This document shows positions 6,765 through 13,092 of a DNA stretch of 15,108 nucleotides, piece after piece. Positions within the stretch are counted from its first letter, which is position 1. Each line of letters begins with the position of its first letter. Under the pieces are notes generated by a model. It ran no database searches. It saw only the letters and a list, made by a program, of their open reading frames with translations, and was not told where the DNA came from. Source of the stretch: Rhodospirillales bacterium (GTDB lineage: Bacteria; Pseudomonadota; Alphaproteobacteria; Rhodospirillales; Casp-alpha2); the NCBI GenBank assembly GCA_028282185.1, contig JANQIJ010000368.1:1-15108 (forward strand), read 5' to 3'. The translations under genes were made by a program, and so were the position numbers.

Positions 6765-8228
6765 TTATTCGGCCGGCTGAGGCCTGGAGGCCGGTTGGGC
6801 GTCCGGATTCTTGCCCGTCCAGGCATCCCGGTTGATGTCCAGGTCGGCGAACTTGTCGGGATTCAGCACCGGCCGCTTGATGCCGGCGTCCAACTGTTCG
6901 GCGAAATCGGCGATCAGCCGCTTGGCGATGGGGAACAACATGGTCAGCGCCAGCAGGTTGACGACCGCCAGAATGCCCATCATGGGATCGGAGAAGAAGA
7001 ACACCGACGTTGCCGCCGGCGCCACGGCGCCCAGGAACACGATGCCGATCAGGATGAGCTTGAAGCCATGCAGGGCGCCGGTGCTCCGGGTCATCACCGT
7101 CAGCGCGTTTTCGCCCAGATAGTAGTTGTAGATGATGGAGCTGAAGGCAAACAGCAGCACGGCGCCGGTCAGGAAGTATTGCGCCCAGCTTCCCAGGTGC
7201 GAAACCAGGGACTGCTGCGTCAGCGCGACGCCGTTGATGTCCTGCGCGCCCGCCACGTAGACATCGCCCAACAGAATGACGAAGGCCGTGCAAGAGCAAA
7301 TGATGATGGTGTCGATGAACACGGAAAACGACTGGGTGATGCCCTGACTGATCGGATGGCGGACGTCGGCCGTGGCGGCGACGTTGGGTGCCGATCCCAG
7401 GCCGGCTTCGTTGGAGAACAGGCCGCGCCGGAGACCTTGGGCGATTGCCGCCCCCATGCCGCCGGAAACGGCTTCCTCGAAGCCGAAGGCGTTGGCGATG
7501 ATGGTGCCGATGACGGCGGGGATGCCGTCCAGGTTGGTGATGATGACGATCAGGGCCAGCGCGATATAGCCCAAGGCCATGATCGGCACGATGACGTCGC
7601 AGGCCTTGGCGATCCGGTGGATGCCGCCATAGACGATGAAGCCGGTGCCGGCCGCCAGGAGGACGCCGGTGATGATCCGGTCGATGCCGAGACTGTCGGC
7701 CGCCGCGCCGGCGACCGTGTTGCCTTGGAACGCCGGGAATCCGATGCCGAATGCGGCAATCAGGGAGATCGCATAAAGGATCGCGAGCCACCGGTAGTCG
7801 GACCCCAGTCCGTGCAGGATCATGCGCGCCGGGCCGCCCCGGAAGGTGCCGTCCTTTTCCGGCTCCTTGAACAATTGGGCCAGGGAGCATTCGACCAGAC
7901 TGGTCGCCATGCCGACGATGGCGATGGCCCACATCCAGAATACGGCGCCGGGTCCGCCCAAGGTAATGGCGACGGCGACGCCCGCGATGTTTCCGCCGCC
8001 GACGCGACCGCCGACGGACAGCAGCAAGGCTTCGCGGGCCGTGATCGCGTTGGGGTCGGCGGACTGGTTGTCGCCCTTCAAGACCCGGAACATGCGGGTG
8101 AAGTATTTGAACTGAACGAACCCGCTCGCGATGGTGAAGAACAGGCCCAAGACCACGAGAAACGGAATCAACGCCCAGCCCCAGGTCAGGTCGCCGATCA
8201 CGCCGAAGAATGATTCAATGGTTTCCAT
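6765..8228 (-). CDS. AGCS-family sodium:alanine/glycine symporter
   Basis: This inner-membrane carrier family imports alanine, glycine or related amino acids with sodium. The 487-residue protein is hydrophobic throughout with about ten membrane helices. The family signature is plain at residues 77-100 (GGGNIAGVAVAITLGGPG then AVFWMW). Other typical stretches are FRGGPARMI (129-137), RRGLFSNEAGLGSAPNVAA and YNYYLGENAL. Many family members have G-T-G-N where this one reads G-G-G-N; this variant may mark a subfamily. The ATG at 8228 has a strong GGAGGGG site 9 nt upstream. The stop is followed by the terminator at 6675-6717. The exact substrate cannot be deduced, though the neighbouring asparaginase makes an amino-acid role natural. 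Confidence 0.93.
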   Translation of the reverse strand: METIESFFGVIGDLTWGWALIPFLVVLGLFFTIASGFVQFKYFTRMFRVLKGDNQSADPNAITAREALLLSVGGRVGGGNIAGVAVAITLGGPGAVFWMWAIAIVGMATSLVECSLAQLFKEPEKDGTFRGGPARMILHGLGSDYRWLAILYAISLIAAFGIGFPAFQGNTVAGAAADSLGIDRIITGVLLAAGTGFIVYGGIHRIAKACDVIVPIMALGYIALALIVIITNLDGIPAVIGTIIANAFGFEEAVSGGMGAAIAQGLRRGLFSNEAGLGSAPNVAATADVRHPISQGITQSFSVFIDTIIICSCTAFVILLGDVYVAGAQDINGVALTQQSLVSHLGSWAQYFLTGAVLLFAFSSIIYNYYLGENALTVMTRSTGALHGFKLILIGIVFLGAVAPAATSVFFFSDPMMGILAVVNLLALTMLFPIAKRLIADFAEQLDAGIKRPVLNPDKFADLDINRDAWTGKNPDAQPASRPQPAE

Positions 8229-8639
8229 GAAAATTTACCCCTCCAGATTTGCTTGCTTCCGTCTTGTGTCCATGAGACGCCTGAACGGCGGACGGAAGAC
8301 GGACTGCGCGGCGACCAACGGCGGCACGGCCGCGCGGTTGGGCCGGCGGAACGTTGGAGACATACCAGGCTCTGTTCGGCGGGAGCGGCGTCCAGCGGAT
8401 TGATCTTTGCGCGTTGCTTGCCGCCCCCCCTCCTGTTCCCCAAAGGCTGACAAATACCCGCCTCCAGGAAACCGCCAACCTTGACACTAGGACCATGGAC
8501 CGGCAGGAGGCAATTTGGCGAATTGACGCCCGATGTTGCGATATGATGCTCTATAAGCGCCAATTCGCGACATGTTTCTTGTCCAAGGCGGCGGGGACGA
8601 TTAGGCTTCATGGTCGCGGAGAGATCCGGCGGGGTTGCC
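8229..8639. other. Long divergent control region between symporter and XRE regulator
   Basis: These 411 nt separate two divergent genes. Open frames cross the region but none has a family match, a good ribosome binding site or consistent codon use, so I see no gene. The symporter's ribosome binding site (GGAGGGG, minus strand) lies at the left end. The right half holds the paired boxes at 8518-8568 flanking an AT-rich core. A TTGACA at 8481-8486 has no matching -10 at the normal distance. No riboswitch or tRNA-like fold was recognised. Confidence 0.6.
8518..8568. promoter_or_regulatory. Two inverted copies of a 12-bp box, likely operator pair
   Basis: GCGAATTGACGC at 8518-8529 on the plus strand is matched by GCGAATTGGCGC on the minus strand at 8568-8557, 11 of 12 positions identical. 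Centres are 39 bp apart and flank an AT-rich core (TATGAT, TATAAG) that probably contains a promoter. Each box is itself partly palindromic around AATT. The pair lies 72 nt before the XRE regulator's ATG, so autoregulation, and perhaps control of the symporter, is a reasonable inference. Confidence 0.45.
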
Positions 8640-9458
8640 ATGAACCAGGATTTTCAGAAAAATCTCAGGCTTCTGACGGATCATTACAAGTCCGTGGCCG
8701 AGGTCTGCCGGCGCCTGGGCATCAACCGCTCGCAATTCAATAAGTACCTGAGCGGCCGGTCGAGGCCGTCCCGCCACTTGTTCAAGAAGATCTGCGATTT
8801 CTTCGGTGTCGAGGAGCATGAGATCCTCATGCCCCATGGGGATTTCGAGAAAATCGTGGGACTACGGCCCGCGGGCGCGTCGGTGGGCGGCCCCCATGCC
8901 TATACGGCCTATCTGGACCAATTGATCCGCCGGTCGCGGGGCGATCTTCTGAAGTACGAAGGGTACTATTTCGAATACTCCTACTCCATGACCTACCCCG
9001 GCATGATCTTGAAGTCGCTCATGCGCCTCAAGACCGACAACGGGGTCATGACCTATCAGCGGATCGAGAACCTGGCCCGGGTGGAAGTGCGAGAAGCGCG
9101 GGTCCGGGGCCGCTACCAGGGGATGGCCTTCTACCTGAACGACCGGATTTTCCTGGTCGATTTCGACAGCCTCACGGGGGACGAGATCAGCCAAACGGTG
9201 CTCTACCCCAATGCCCGGACACAAGTGACGCAACTGGCCGGGCTGAAACTGGGAGTATCGGCCAGCAAGATCCGAGAACCGCTCTGCGCCCGGGTGGTGC
9301 TCACGGGCCTTGGGCAGACCGTCGATGTCAGAAAGGCGCTCCGGGAATGCGGCCTCTACGCGCCTGAGAGTCTCGTCATTGACCGCAAGATCGCAGCCAT
9401 GATCGAAAACCGCATGGAAGATGGCGGCCTGCATTTCCGGGTCTTTCAGGACGACTGA
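8640..9458 (+). CDS. XRE-family helix-turn-helix transcriptional regulator with C-terminal unknown domain
   Basis: A 272-residue DNA-binding protein. The HTH spans about residues 4-62: SVAEVCRRLGINRSQFNKYL is the helix-turn-helix, followed by SGRSRPSRHLFKKICDFFGV, a classic Cro/C1-type arrangement. Residues about 90-272 form a mixed alpha/beta region with no motif I can name; it may be a ligand-sensing or oligomerisation domain. The ATG at 8640 is chosen because it sits just before the HTH and has GGCGGGG about 5 nt upstream; an in-frame ATG at 8610 adds only ten residues without similarity. It is divergent from the symporter and convergent with aroC (31 nt apart). Target genes are unknown; the paired boxes upstream are the obvious candidates. 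Confidence 0.88.
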   Translation: MNQDFQKNLRLLTDHYKSVAEVCRRLGINRSQFNKYLSGRSRPSRHLFKKICDFFGVEEHEILMPHGDFEKIVGLRPAGASVGGPHAYTAYLDQLIRRSRGDLLKYEGYYFEYSYSMTYPGMILKSLMRLKTDNGVMTYQRIENLARVEVREARVRGRYQGMAFYLNDRIFLVDFDSLTGDEISQTVLYPNARTQVTQLAGLKLGVSASKIREPLCARVVLTGLGQTVDVRKALRECGLYAPESLVIDRKIAAMIENRMEDGGLHFRVFQDD

Positions 9459-9489
9459 GGGGCGAGGGGACGGAAGGCTCCGTGGGGGG

Positions 9490-10560
9490 TTAGCCGCATT
9501 GCGCCCGGTGGCGCAGCAGATGATCCGCCAGGACGCAGGCCATCATGGCCTCGCCGATGGGCACGGCGCGGATGCCGACGCAGGGGTCATGCCGGCCTTT
9601 TGTGACGACTTCCGTGTCTTCGCCGGATTGGGTCACGGTCTTCCTCGGCGTCAGGATCGACGACGTGGGCTTGACGGCAAAACGGCAGACCACGTCCTGG
9701 CCGGTTGAGATGCCGCCCAGCACGCCGCCGGCATTATTGGACAGGAACTCGACGTCGTTCCCATGCGAACGAAGTTCGTCGGCGTTTTCCTCGCCGGTGA
9801 TGCGCGCCGCCTCGAAGCCGTTGCCGATTTCGACGCCCTTGACGGCGTTGATGCTCATCATGGCCGATGCCAGGTCCTGGTCCAGCTTGCCATAGACGGG
9901 CGCGCCCAGGCCCGCCGGCACGCCGGAGGCGACGACCTCGATCACCGCGCCGACCGACGATCCCGCCTTGCGGATGGCGTCCAGGTCGTCCGCGAATTCT
10001 TCCGCCATGACCGGATCGGGGCAGAAGAAGGGATTGCTGTCGACTTGGCGCCAATCGATGCGGGCGCGGTCGATTTCCTTGTCTCCCATGGCCACCAGAC
10101 CCGCGTGGATCGTCACGCCGGGGCCCAGCACCTTGCGGGCGACGGCGCCGGCGGCGACCCGCATGGCGGTCTCGCGCGCGGACGACCGGCCGCCGCCGCG
10201 GTAATCGCGAATGCCGTATTTTTTCCAATAGGTATAGTCCGCGTGGCCCGGGCGAAACGTCTGGGCGATCTCCGAATAGTCCTTGGACCGCTGGTCCTGG
10301 TTCTCGATCATCAGGCCGATGGGCGTGCCGGTGGTGACGCCCTCGAACACGCCGGAGATGATTTTGACTTGGTCCGGTTCCTTCCGCTGGGTGGTGTATT
10401 TCGACTGCCCCGGCCGGCGCCGGTCCAGATGCACCTGGATGTCCGCTTCCGCGAGGTCCAGGCCCGGCGGGCAGCCGTCGACCACGCAGCCCAAGGCCGG
10501 CCCGTGGCTTTCGCCGAAGGTGGTGAAGCGGAATAGATGGCCGAAGGTGTTGTGTGACAT
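9490..10560 (-). CDS. aroC: Chorismate synthase
   Basis: The enzyme converts 5-enolpyruvylshikimate 3-phosphate to chorismate, the last step of the shikimate pathway, and needs reduced FMN. At 356 residues it has the usual length. All signature regions are present: TTFGESHGPALG (13-24), HLDRRRPGQS (44-53), RPGHADYTYWKKYG (103-116) and GGGRSSARETAMR (122-134), plus SNNAGGVLGGIS in the C-terminal third. The ATG at 10560 has AAGGG 6 nt upstream. In many alphaproteobacteria aroC lies close to fabI on the same strand; here fabI is also minus-strand and upstream, but the two are separated by the toxin-antitoxin cassette. Confidence 0.97.
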   Translation of the reverse strand: MSHNTFGHLFRFTTFGESHGPALGCVVDGCPPGLDLAEADIQVHLDRRRPGQSKYTTQRKEPDQVKIISGVFEGVTTGTPIGLMIENQDQRSKDYSEIAQTFRPGHADYTYWKKYGIRDYRGGGRSSARETAMRVAAGAVARKVLGPGVTIHAGLVAMGDKEIDRARIDWRQVDSNPFFCPDPVMAEEFADDLDAIRKAGSSVGAVIEVVASGVPAGLGAPVYGKLDQDLASAMMSINAVKGVEIGNGFEAARITGEENADELRSHGNDVEFLSNNAGGVLGGISTGQDVVCRFAVKPTSSILTPRKTVTQSGEDTEVVTKGRHDPCVGIRAVPIGEAMMACVLADHLLRHRAQCG

Positions 10561-10662
10561 GAGAGCCCTTAAGTCGGCGTAATCCTCTAAAGAGAATAGC
10601 CTTCTACCACATCGGGGATTACCGAGGCGTAAAAGAGTGCCGTGAAGGAAATGGCAATAGAT

Positions 10663-10693
10663 TTGATTTCTTTGTATATGATGACAATATACT
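10663..10693 (+). promoter_or_regulatory. Predicted promoter and palindromic operator of the toxin-antitoxin cassette
   Basis: TTGATT (10663-10668) could be the -35 and TATACT (10688-10693) the -10, with a rather long 19-nt spacer. A palindrome, GTATAT-N7-ATATAC (10674-10679 and 10687-10692), covers the spacer and most of the -10. This is the expected place for an autorepressing ribbon-helix-helix antitoxin to bind. The -10 ends 3 nt before the toxin ATG, so the message may be leaderless. Confidence 0.55.
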
Positions 10694-10696
10694 TTT

Positions 10697-10999
10697 ATGA
10701 TTGATCTCGATTTGGTGACGGGGTTTCAATGGGATGACGGAAACGCCCGCAAGAACGTCGATAAGCACGGCGTCGGCCAGTTCGAGGCGGAACAGGTATT
10801 TTTCAATACGCCTTTGTTGCTGTTGGCGGATTCACGGCACAGCGAGCGGGAGCGTCGGTTTCATGCGCTCGGCATAACGAATTTGGGCTGTGCATTGCAT
10901 GTGACATTTACGCTCAGGGAACAAGGCATGAAGATCAGGGTCATCTCGGCCCGGGGCATGCATCGAAAGGAGCGCCGCCGCTATGACCAAGAAACGTAA
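10697..10999 (+). CDS. brnT: BrnT-family type II toxin (RelE-fold ribonuclease)
   Basis: BrnT toxins are small RelE-like proteins that stop translation by cutting RNA and are neutralised by a DNA-binding antitoxin. The product has 100 residues, the usual size. Typical marks are FQWDDGNARKNVDKHGV (10-26), a middle segment FFNTPLLLLADSRHSERERRF (two pieces around residues 35-55) and the basic C-terminal stretch IRVISARGMHRKERRRY (80-96). No Shine-Dalgarno sequence precedes the ATG, and the best -10 element lies 3 nt before it; translation may be leaderless or start at an internal TTG or GTG a few codons later (10712 or 10715). The stop overlaps the antitoxin start by 17 nt, so the two are translationally coupled. 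Confidence 0.92.
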   Translation: MIDLDLVTGFQWDDGNARKNVDKHGVGQFEAEQVFFNTPLLLLADSRHSERERRFHALGITNLGCALHVTFTLREQGMKIRVISARGMHRKERRRYDQET

Positions 11000-11249
11000 G
11001 ACGGTTCCCGATTTCAAGAATGAAGCCGAGGAACGGGAGTTCTGGGAAAGCCATGATTCCGGCGACTATTTGGATTGGGACCGGGCCGAACGGGTCAGGT
11101 TCGCCAACCTGAAACCGTCGTCCAAATCGATTTCCCTTAGATTGCCCGTCGATTTACTGGAACAGATCAAGGTTGCCGCCAACAAGCGCGACGTGCCCTA
11201 TCAGTCGCTGATCAAGATTTGGTTGGCGGAGAAGGTGGATGCGAGGTGA
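10983..11249 (+). CDS. CopG/ribbon-helix-helix antitoxin of the BrnT toxin
   Basis: An 88-residue acidic-then-basic protein. The N-terminal part (VPDFKNEAEEREFWESHDSG) and DYLDWDRAERV resemble the toxin-binding region of CopG-type antitoxins of the COG5304 kind. KSISLRLP (48-55) is the DNA-contacting strand of a ribbon-helix-helix fold, followed by two helices (VDLLEQIKVAANKRD and PYQSLIKIWLAEKV). Such proteins bind both the toxin and the promoter palindrome. An AAGGAG site lies 10 nt before the ATG. The start lies inside the toxin gene and the stop overlaps the next gene's GTG start. The sequence looks more like the CopG/COG5304 type than classic Brucella BrnA, so I leave the symbol empty. 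Confidence 0.9.
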   Translation: MTKKRKTVPDFKNEAEEREFWESHDSGDYLDWDRAERVRFANLKPSSKSISLRLPVDLLEQIKVAANKRDVPYQSLIKIWLAEKVDAR

Positions 11250-12061
11250 TCGATGGTGAGGAGCATACGCCTGAACATTCTTGGCTCGACCATTTCAAGG
11301 TCAGTTACCGGGACCGCGCCCTTTTCTTGACGGACGAACGTGATTTTGACGCGCAATTGATCGCCATAAGAGGGGCGCTGCGTCGCCACCAAGAAGCGGA
11401 GCAACTGGTATCTGACCGGATTAAGGAACTGGATGACTACATTCGAAGCCAAAATGGCGGAGACGACGAATACCAGGCACACCTTGAGGGGCAATGGGTC
11501 GATACGATCCTCGGTTCTGTATACCAAGATGCCGCGCACAGCATGGCGGCGGTGGGCATGTTGGCACCTTTCATCGAGTCTTTGTTTGTGTCGGTTTTTG
11601 ACGGCTTGAGGCGACAGCAGCAAAAAGACGAGAAGACGGGCGATCCTAATGCGCGCCGGTCTAGGTCGGAGGCCGAATATTGGGACCCGCATTTCGTTTT
11701 GTCCAAGGGAGGACGCGAGAAGGACATCGTGTCGGGGATCGCACAGCTATCCGATGCTATCGGCCTCTTTCCTTATTTTCCCAGTGATATCAAGACGGTT
11801 CTCAAAGCCATTTTTGAATACCGAAACAAAATGTTCCACCACGGTTTTGAATGGCCGTTGGAAGAGAGGCAGAAATTTGAAAAGCGGATTCGGGACGCCG
11901 GATGGCCCGACGGTTGGTTCAAGATGTCTCGAACCGGTGGGGACCCTTGGATCTTTTATATGAGCGATGAGTTCATCGACCGCTGCTTGGTTCTTATTGA
12001 CGAGGTTCTGGATGGGGTCGGAAAGTACATGTCGGACCTGGAAGAAACGGGCTCGTCTTAA
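11246..12061 (+). CDS. HEPN-like protein of unknown function, third gene of the toxin-antitoxin cassette
   Basis: This 271-residue protein is predicted to be almost wholly helical. Near its C-terminal third it carries IFEYRNKMFHHGFEWP (189-204). Arg193-Asn194 and His198 fit the R-N-x-x-x-H motif that forms the active site of HEPN-fold RNases such as HepT and RiboL-PSP-HEPN proteins. A second conserved-looking block is GDPWIFYMSDEFIDRC (232-247). No signal peptide or membrane segment is seen. I chose the GTG at 11246 because it overlaps the antitoxin stop in a GTGA arrangement; an in-frame ATG at 11219 lies inside the antitoxin gene. Lower GC than the neighbouring core genes (30/60 in line 11581) fits acquisition together with the toxin pair. 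The HEPN assignment rests on one motif and helical content, so it is likely but not proven. Confidence 0.75.
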   Translation: MIDGEEHTPEHSWLDHFKVSYRDRALFLTDERDFDAQLIAIRGALRRHQEAEQLVSDRIKELDDYIRSQNGGDDEYQAHLEGQWVDTILGSVYQDAAHSMAAVGMLAPFIESLFVSVFDGLRRQQQKDEKTGDPNARRSRSEAEYWDPHFVLSKGGREKDIVSGIAQLSDAIGLFPYFPSDIKTVLKAIFEYRNKMFHHGFEWPLEERQKFEKRIRDAGWPDGWFKMSRTGGDPWIFYMSDEFIDRCLVLIDEVLDGVGKYMSDLEETGSS

Positions 12062-12127
12062 AACACCGAAAACGCATCCGACTCAGCGGTCCCGGCCTTC
12101 CCCTAAGACCTGCATTATCAAGGGGTC

Positions 12128-12143
12128 CGTCTGGCGGCAGACG
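12128..12143. terminator. Small hairpin between convergent cassette and fabI
   Basis: CGTCTG-GCGG-CAGACG forms a perfect 6-bp stem with a 4-nt loop directly next to the fabI stop codon. There is no U-tract on either strand, so termination is only a possibility. The remaining intergenic DNA (12062-12127) shows nothing else. Confidence 0.3.
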
Positions 12144-12956
12144 TTAAACCACCGAAATATCTGGCGCGTCCACGGCCTTCATGCCGACCACGTTGTAGCC
12201 GCAGTCCACATGATGGGTTTCGCCGGTGACGCCCGACGCCAGGTCCGACAGCAGGTAAAGCCCGGCGCCGCCGACGTCGTCCATGGTCACGTTGCGGCGC
12301 AAGGGCGAATTGTATTCGTTCCATTTCAGAATATAGCGGAAATCGCCGATCCCGGATGCCGCCAGCGTCTTCATTGGCCCGGCGGAGAGCGCATTGACCC
12401 GAATGTTCTCCTTGCCCAGATCTTCCGCCAGGTAGCGGACGCTGGTTTCCAATGCCGCCTTGGCCACGCCCATGACGTTGTAATGCGGCATCACCCGCTC
12501 GGCGCCGAAATAGGTCAGGGTGATCAGGGAGCCGCCATCGGTCATCAGCCTGCGCGCCCGTTGGGCGATGGCGGTGAACGAATAACAGGAAATGTTCATG
12601 GTCTTGAGGAAGTTGTCGAGCGAGGTATCGATATACCCGCCCTTGAGTTCTTCCTTGTCCGAATAGGCGATGGCATGGACCACGAAGTCGAGCCGGCCCC
12701 AGGCCTTCTCGATGGCGTCGAAGACCGCGTCGACGGAGGCCATGTCGGTCACGTCGCAGGGCAGGACCAAGTCGGACCCGGTGCTTTCCGCCAGCGGCCG
12801 GACCCGTTTTTCCAAGGCCTCGCCCTGGAAGGTGAAGCCCAGGTCGGCGCCGTGGTCGTGCGCCGCCTTGGCGATCCCCCAGGCGATGGAACGGTCGTTG
12901 GCGACGCCCATGACGAGGCCGCGTTTTCCGGCCATCAGTGGCTGTTGGTCAGGCAT
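12144..12956 (-). CDS. fabI: Enoyl-[acyl-carrier-protein] reductase (NADH)
   Basis: FabI reduces the trans-2 double bond of enoyl-ACP in the last step of each fatty-acid elongation cycle and is the target of triclosan. The 270-residue product starts at the ATG at 12956, which has GAGGG 5 nt upstream; a longer open frame back to 13094 lacks similarity. The nucleotide-binding segment GKRGLVMGVANDRSIAWGIA (10-29) is the divergent FabI version of the short-chain dehydrogenase motif. The catalytic set is Tyr149, Tyr159 and Lys166 in TYFGAERVMPHYNVMGVAK, with the FabI-specific Y-x6-K spacing. SAGPMKTLAASGI is the substrate-loop region. It is divergent from the YihY-family gene. Confidence 0.97.
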   Translation of the reverse strand: MPDQQPLMAGKRGLVMGVANDRSIAWGIAKAAHDHGADLGFTFQGEALEKRVRPLAESTGSDLVLPCDVTDMASVDAVFDAIEKAWGRLDFVVHAIAYSDKEELKGGYIDTSLDNFLKTMNISCYSFTAIAQRARRLMTDGGSLITLTYFGAERVMPHYNVMGVAKAALETSVRYLAEDLGKENIRVNALSAGPMKTLAASGIGDFRYILKWNEYNSPLRRNVTMDDVGGAGLYLLSDLASGVTGETHHVDCGYNVVGMKAVDAPDISVV

Positions 12957-13046
12957 TTTTCCCTCGCGGCATTGGCTATCGATCGGGTGCTCGTTGGGCG
13001 GTGGCACGGTTTGGGGCGAAACCATGGGTTTCGCCCGAACCCCCAT

Positions 13047-13075
13047 GCCATATAGTATGGAACAGGGATCGTCAA
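13047..13075 (-). promoter_or_regulatory. Predicted fabI promoter
   Basis: On the minus strand TTGACG (13075-13070) and TATGGC (13052-13047) are 17 nt apart, giving a start near 13040 and a leader of about 80 nt. A perfect palindrome, CCATA-TAG-TATGG (13048-13060), overlaps the -10 and could be an operator for fabI or for the divergent YihY-family gene. Confidence 0.5.
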
Positions 13076-13092
13076 CGCGGAGAATGCCGGCC

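Noticed and set aside
5521..6780. Plus-strand open frame opposite the asparaginase
   Set aside because: Antisense to a gene with intact catalytic motifs; low-complexity Gly/Arg/Asp composition and no ribosome binding site.
6795..8213. Plus-strand open frame opposite the symporter (472 codons)
   Set aside because: Antisense mirror of a membrane protein, giving an Asp/Gly/Gln/Arg/His-rich artefact.
8481..8486. TTGACA as -35 of a promoter for the XRE regulator
   Set aside because: No -10-like hexamer is found 15-19 nt downstream.
8198..8641. Small genes in the symporter/regulator intergenic region
   Set aside because: Several overlapping open frames exist on both strands, but none has a good start signal, family match or consistent codon use.
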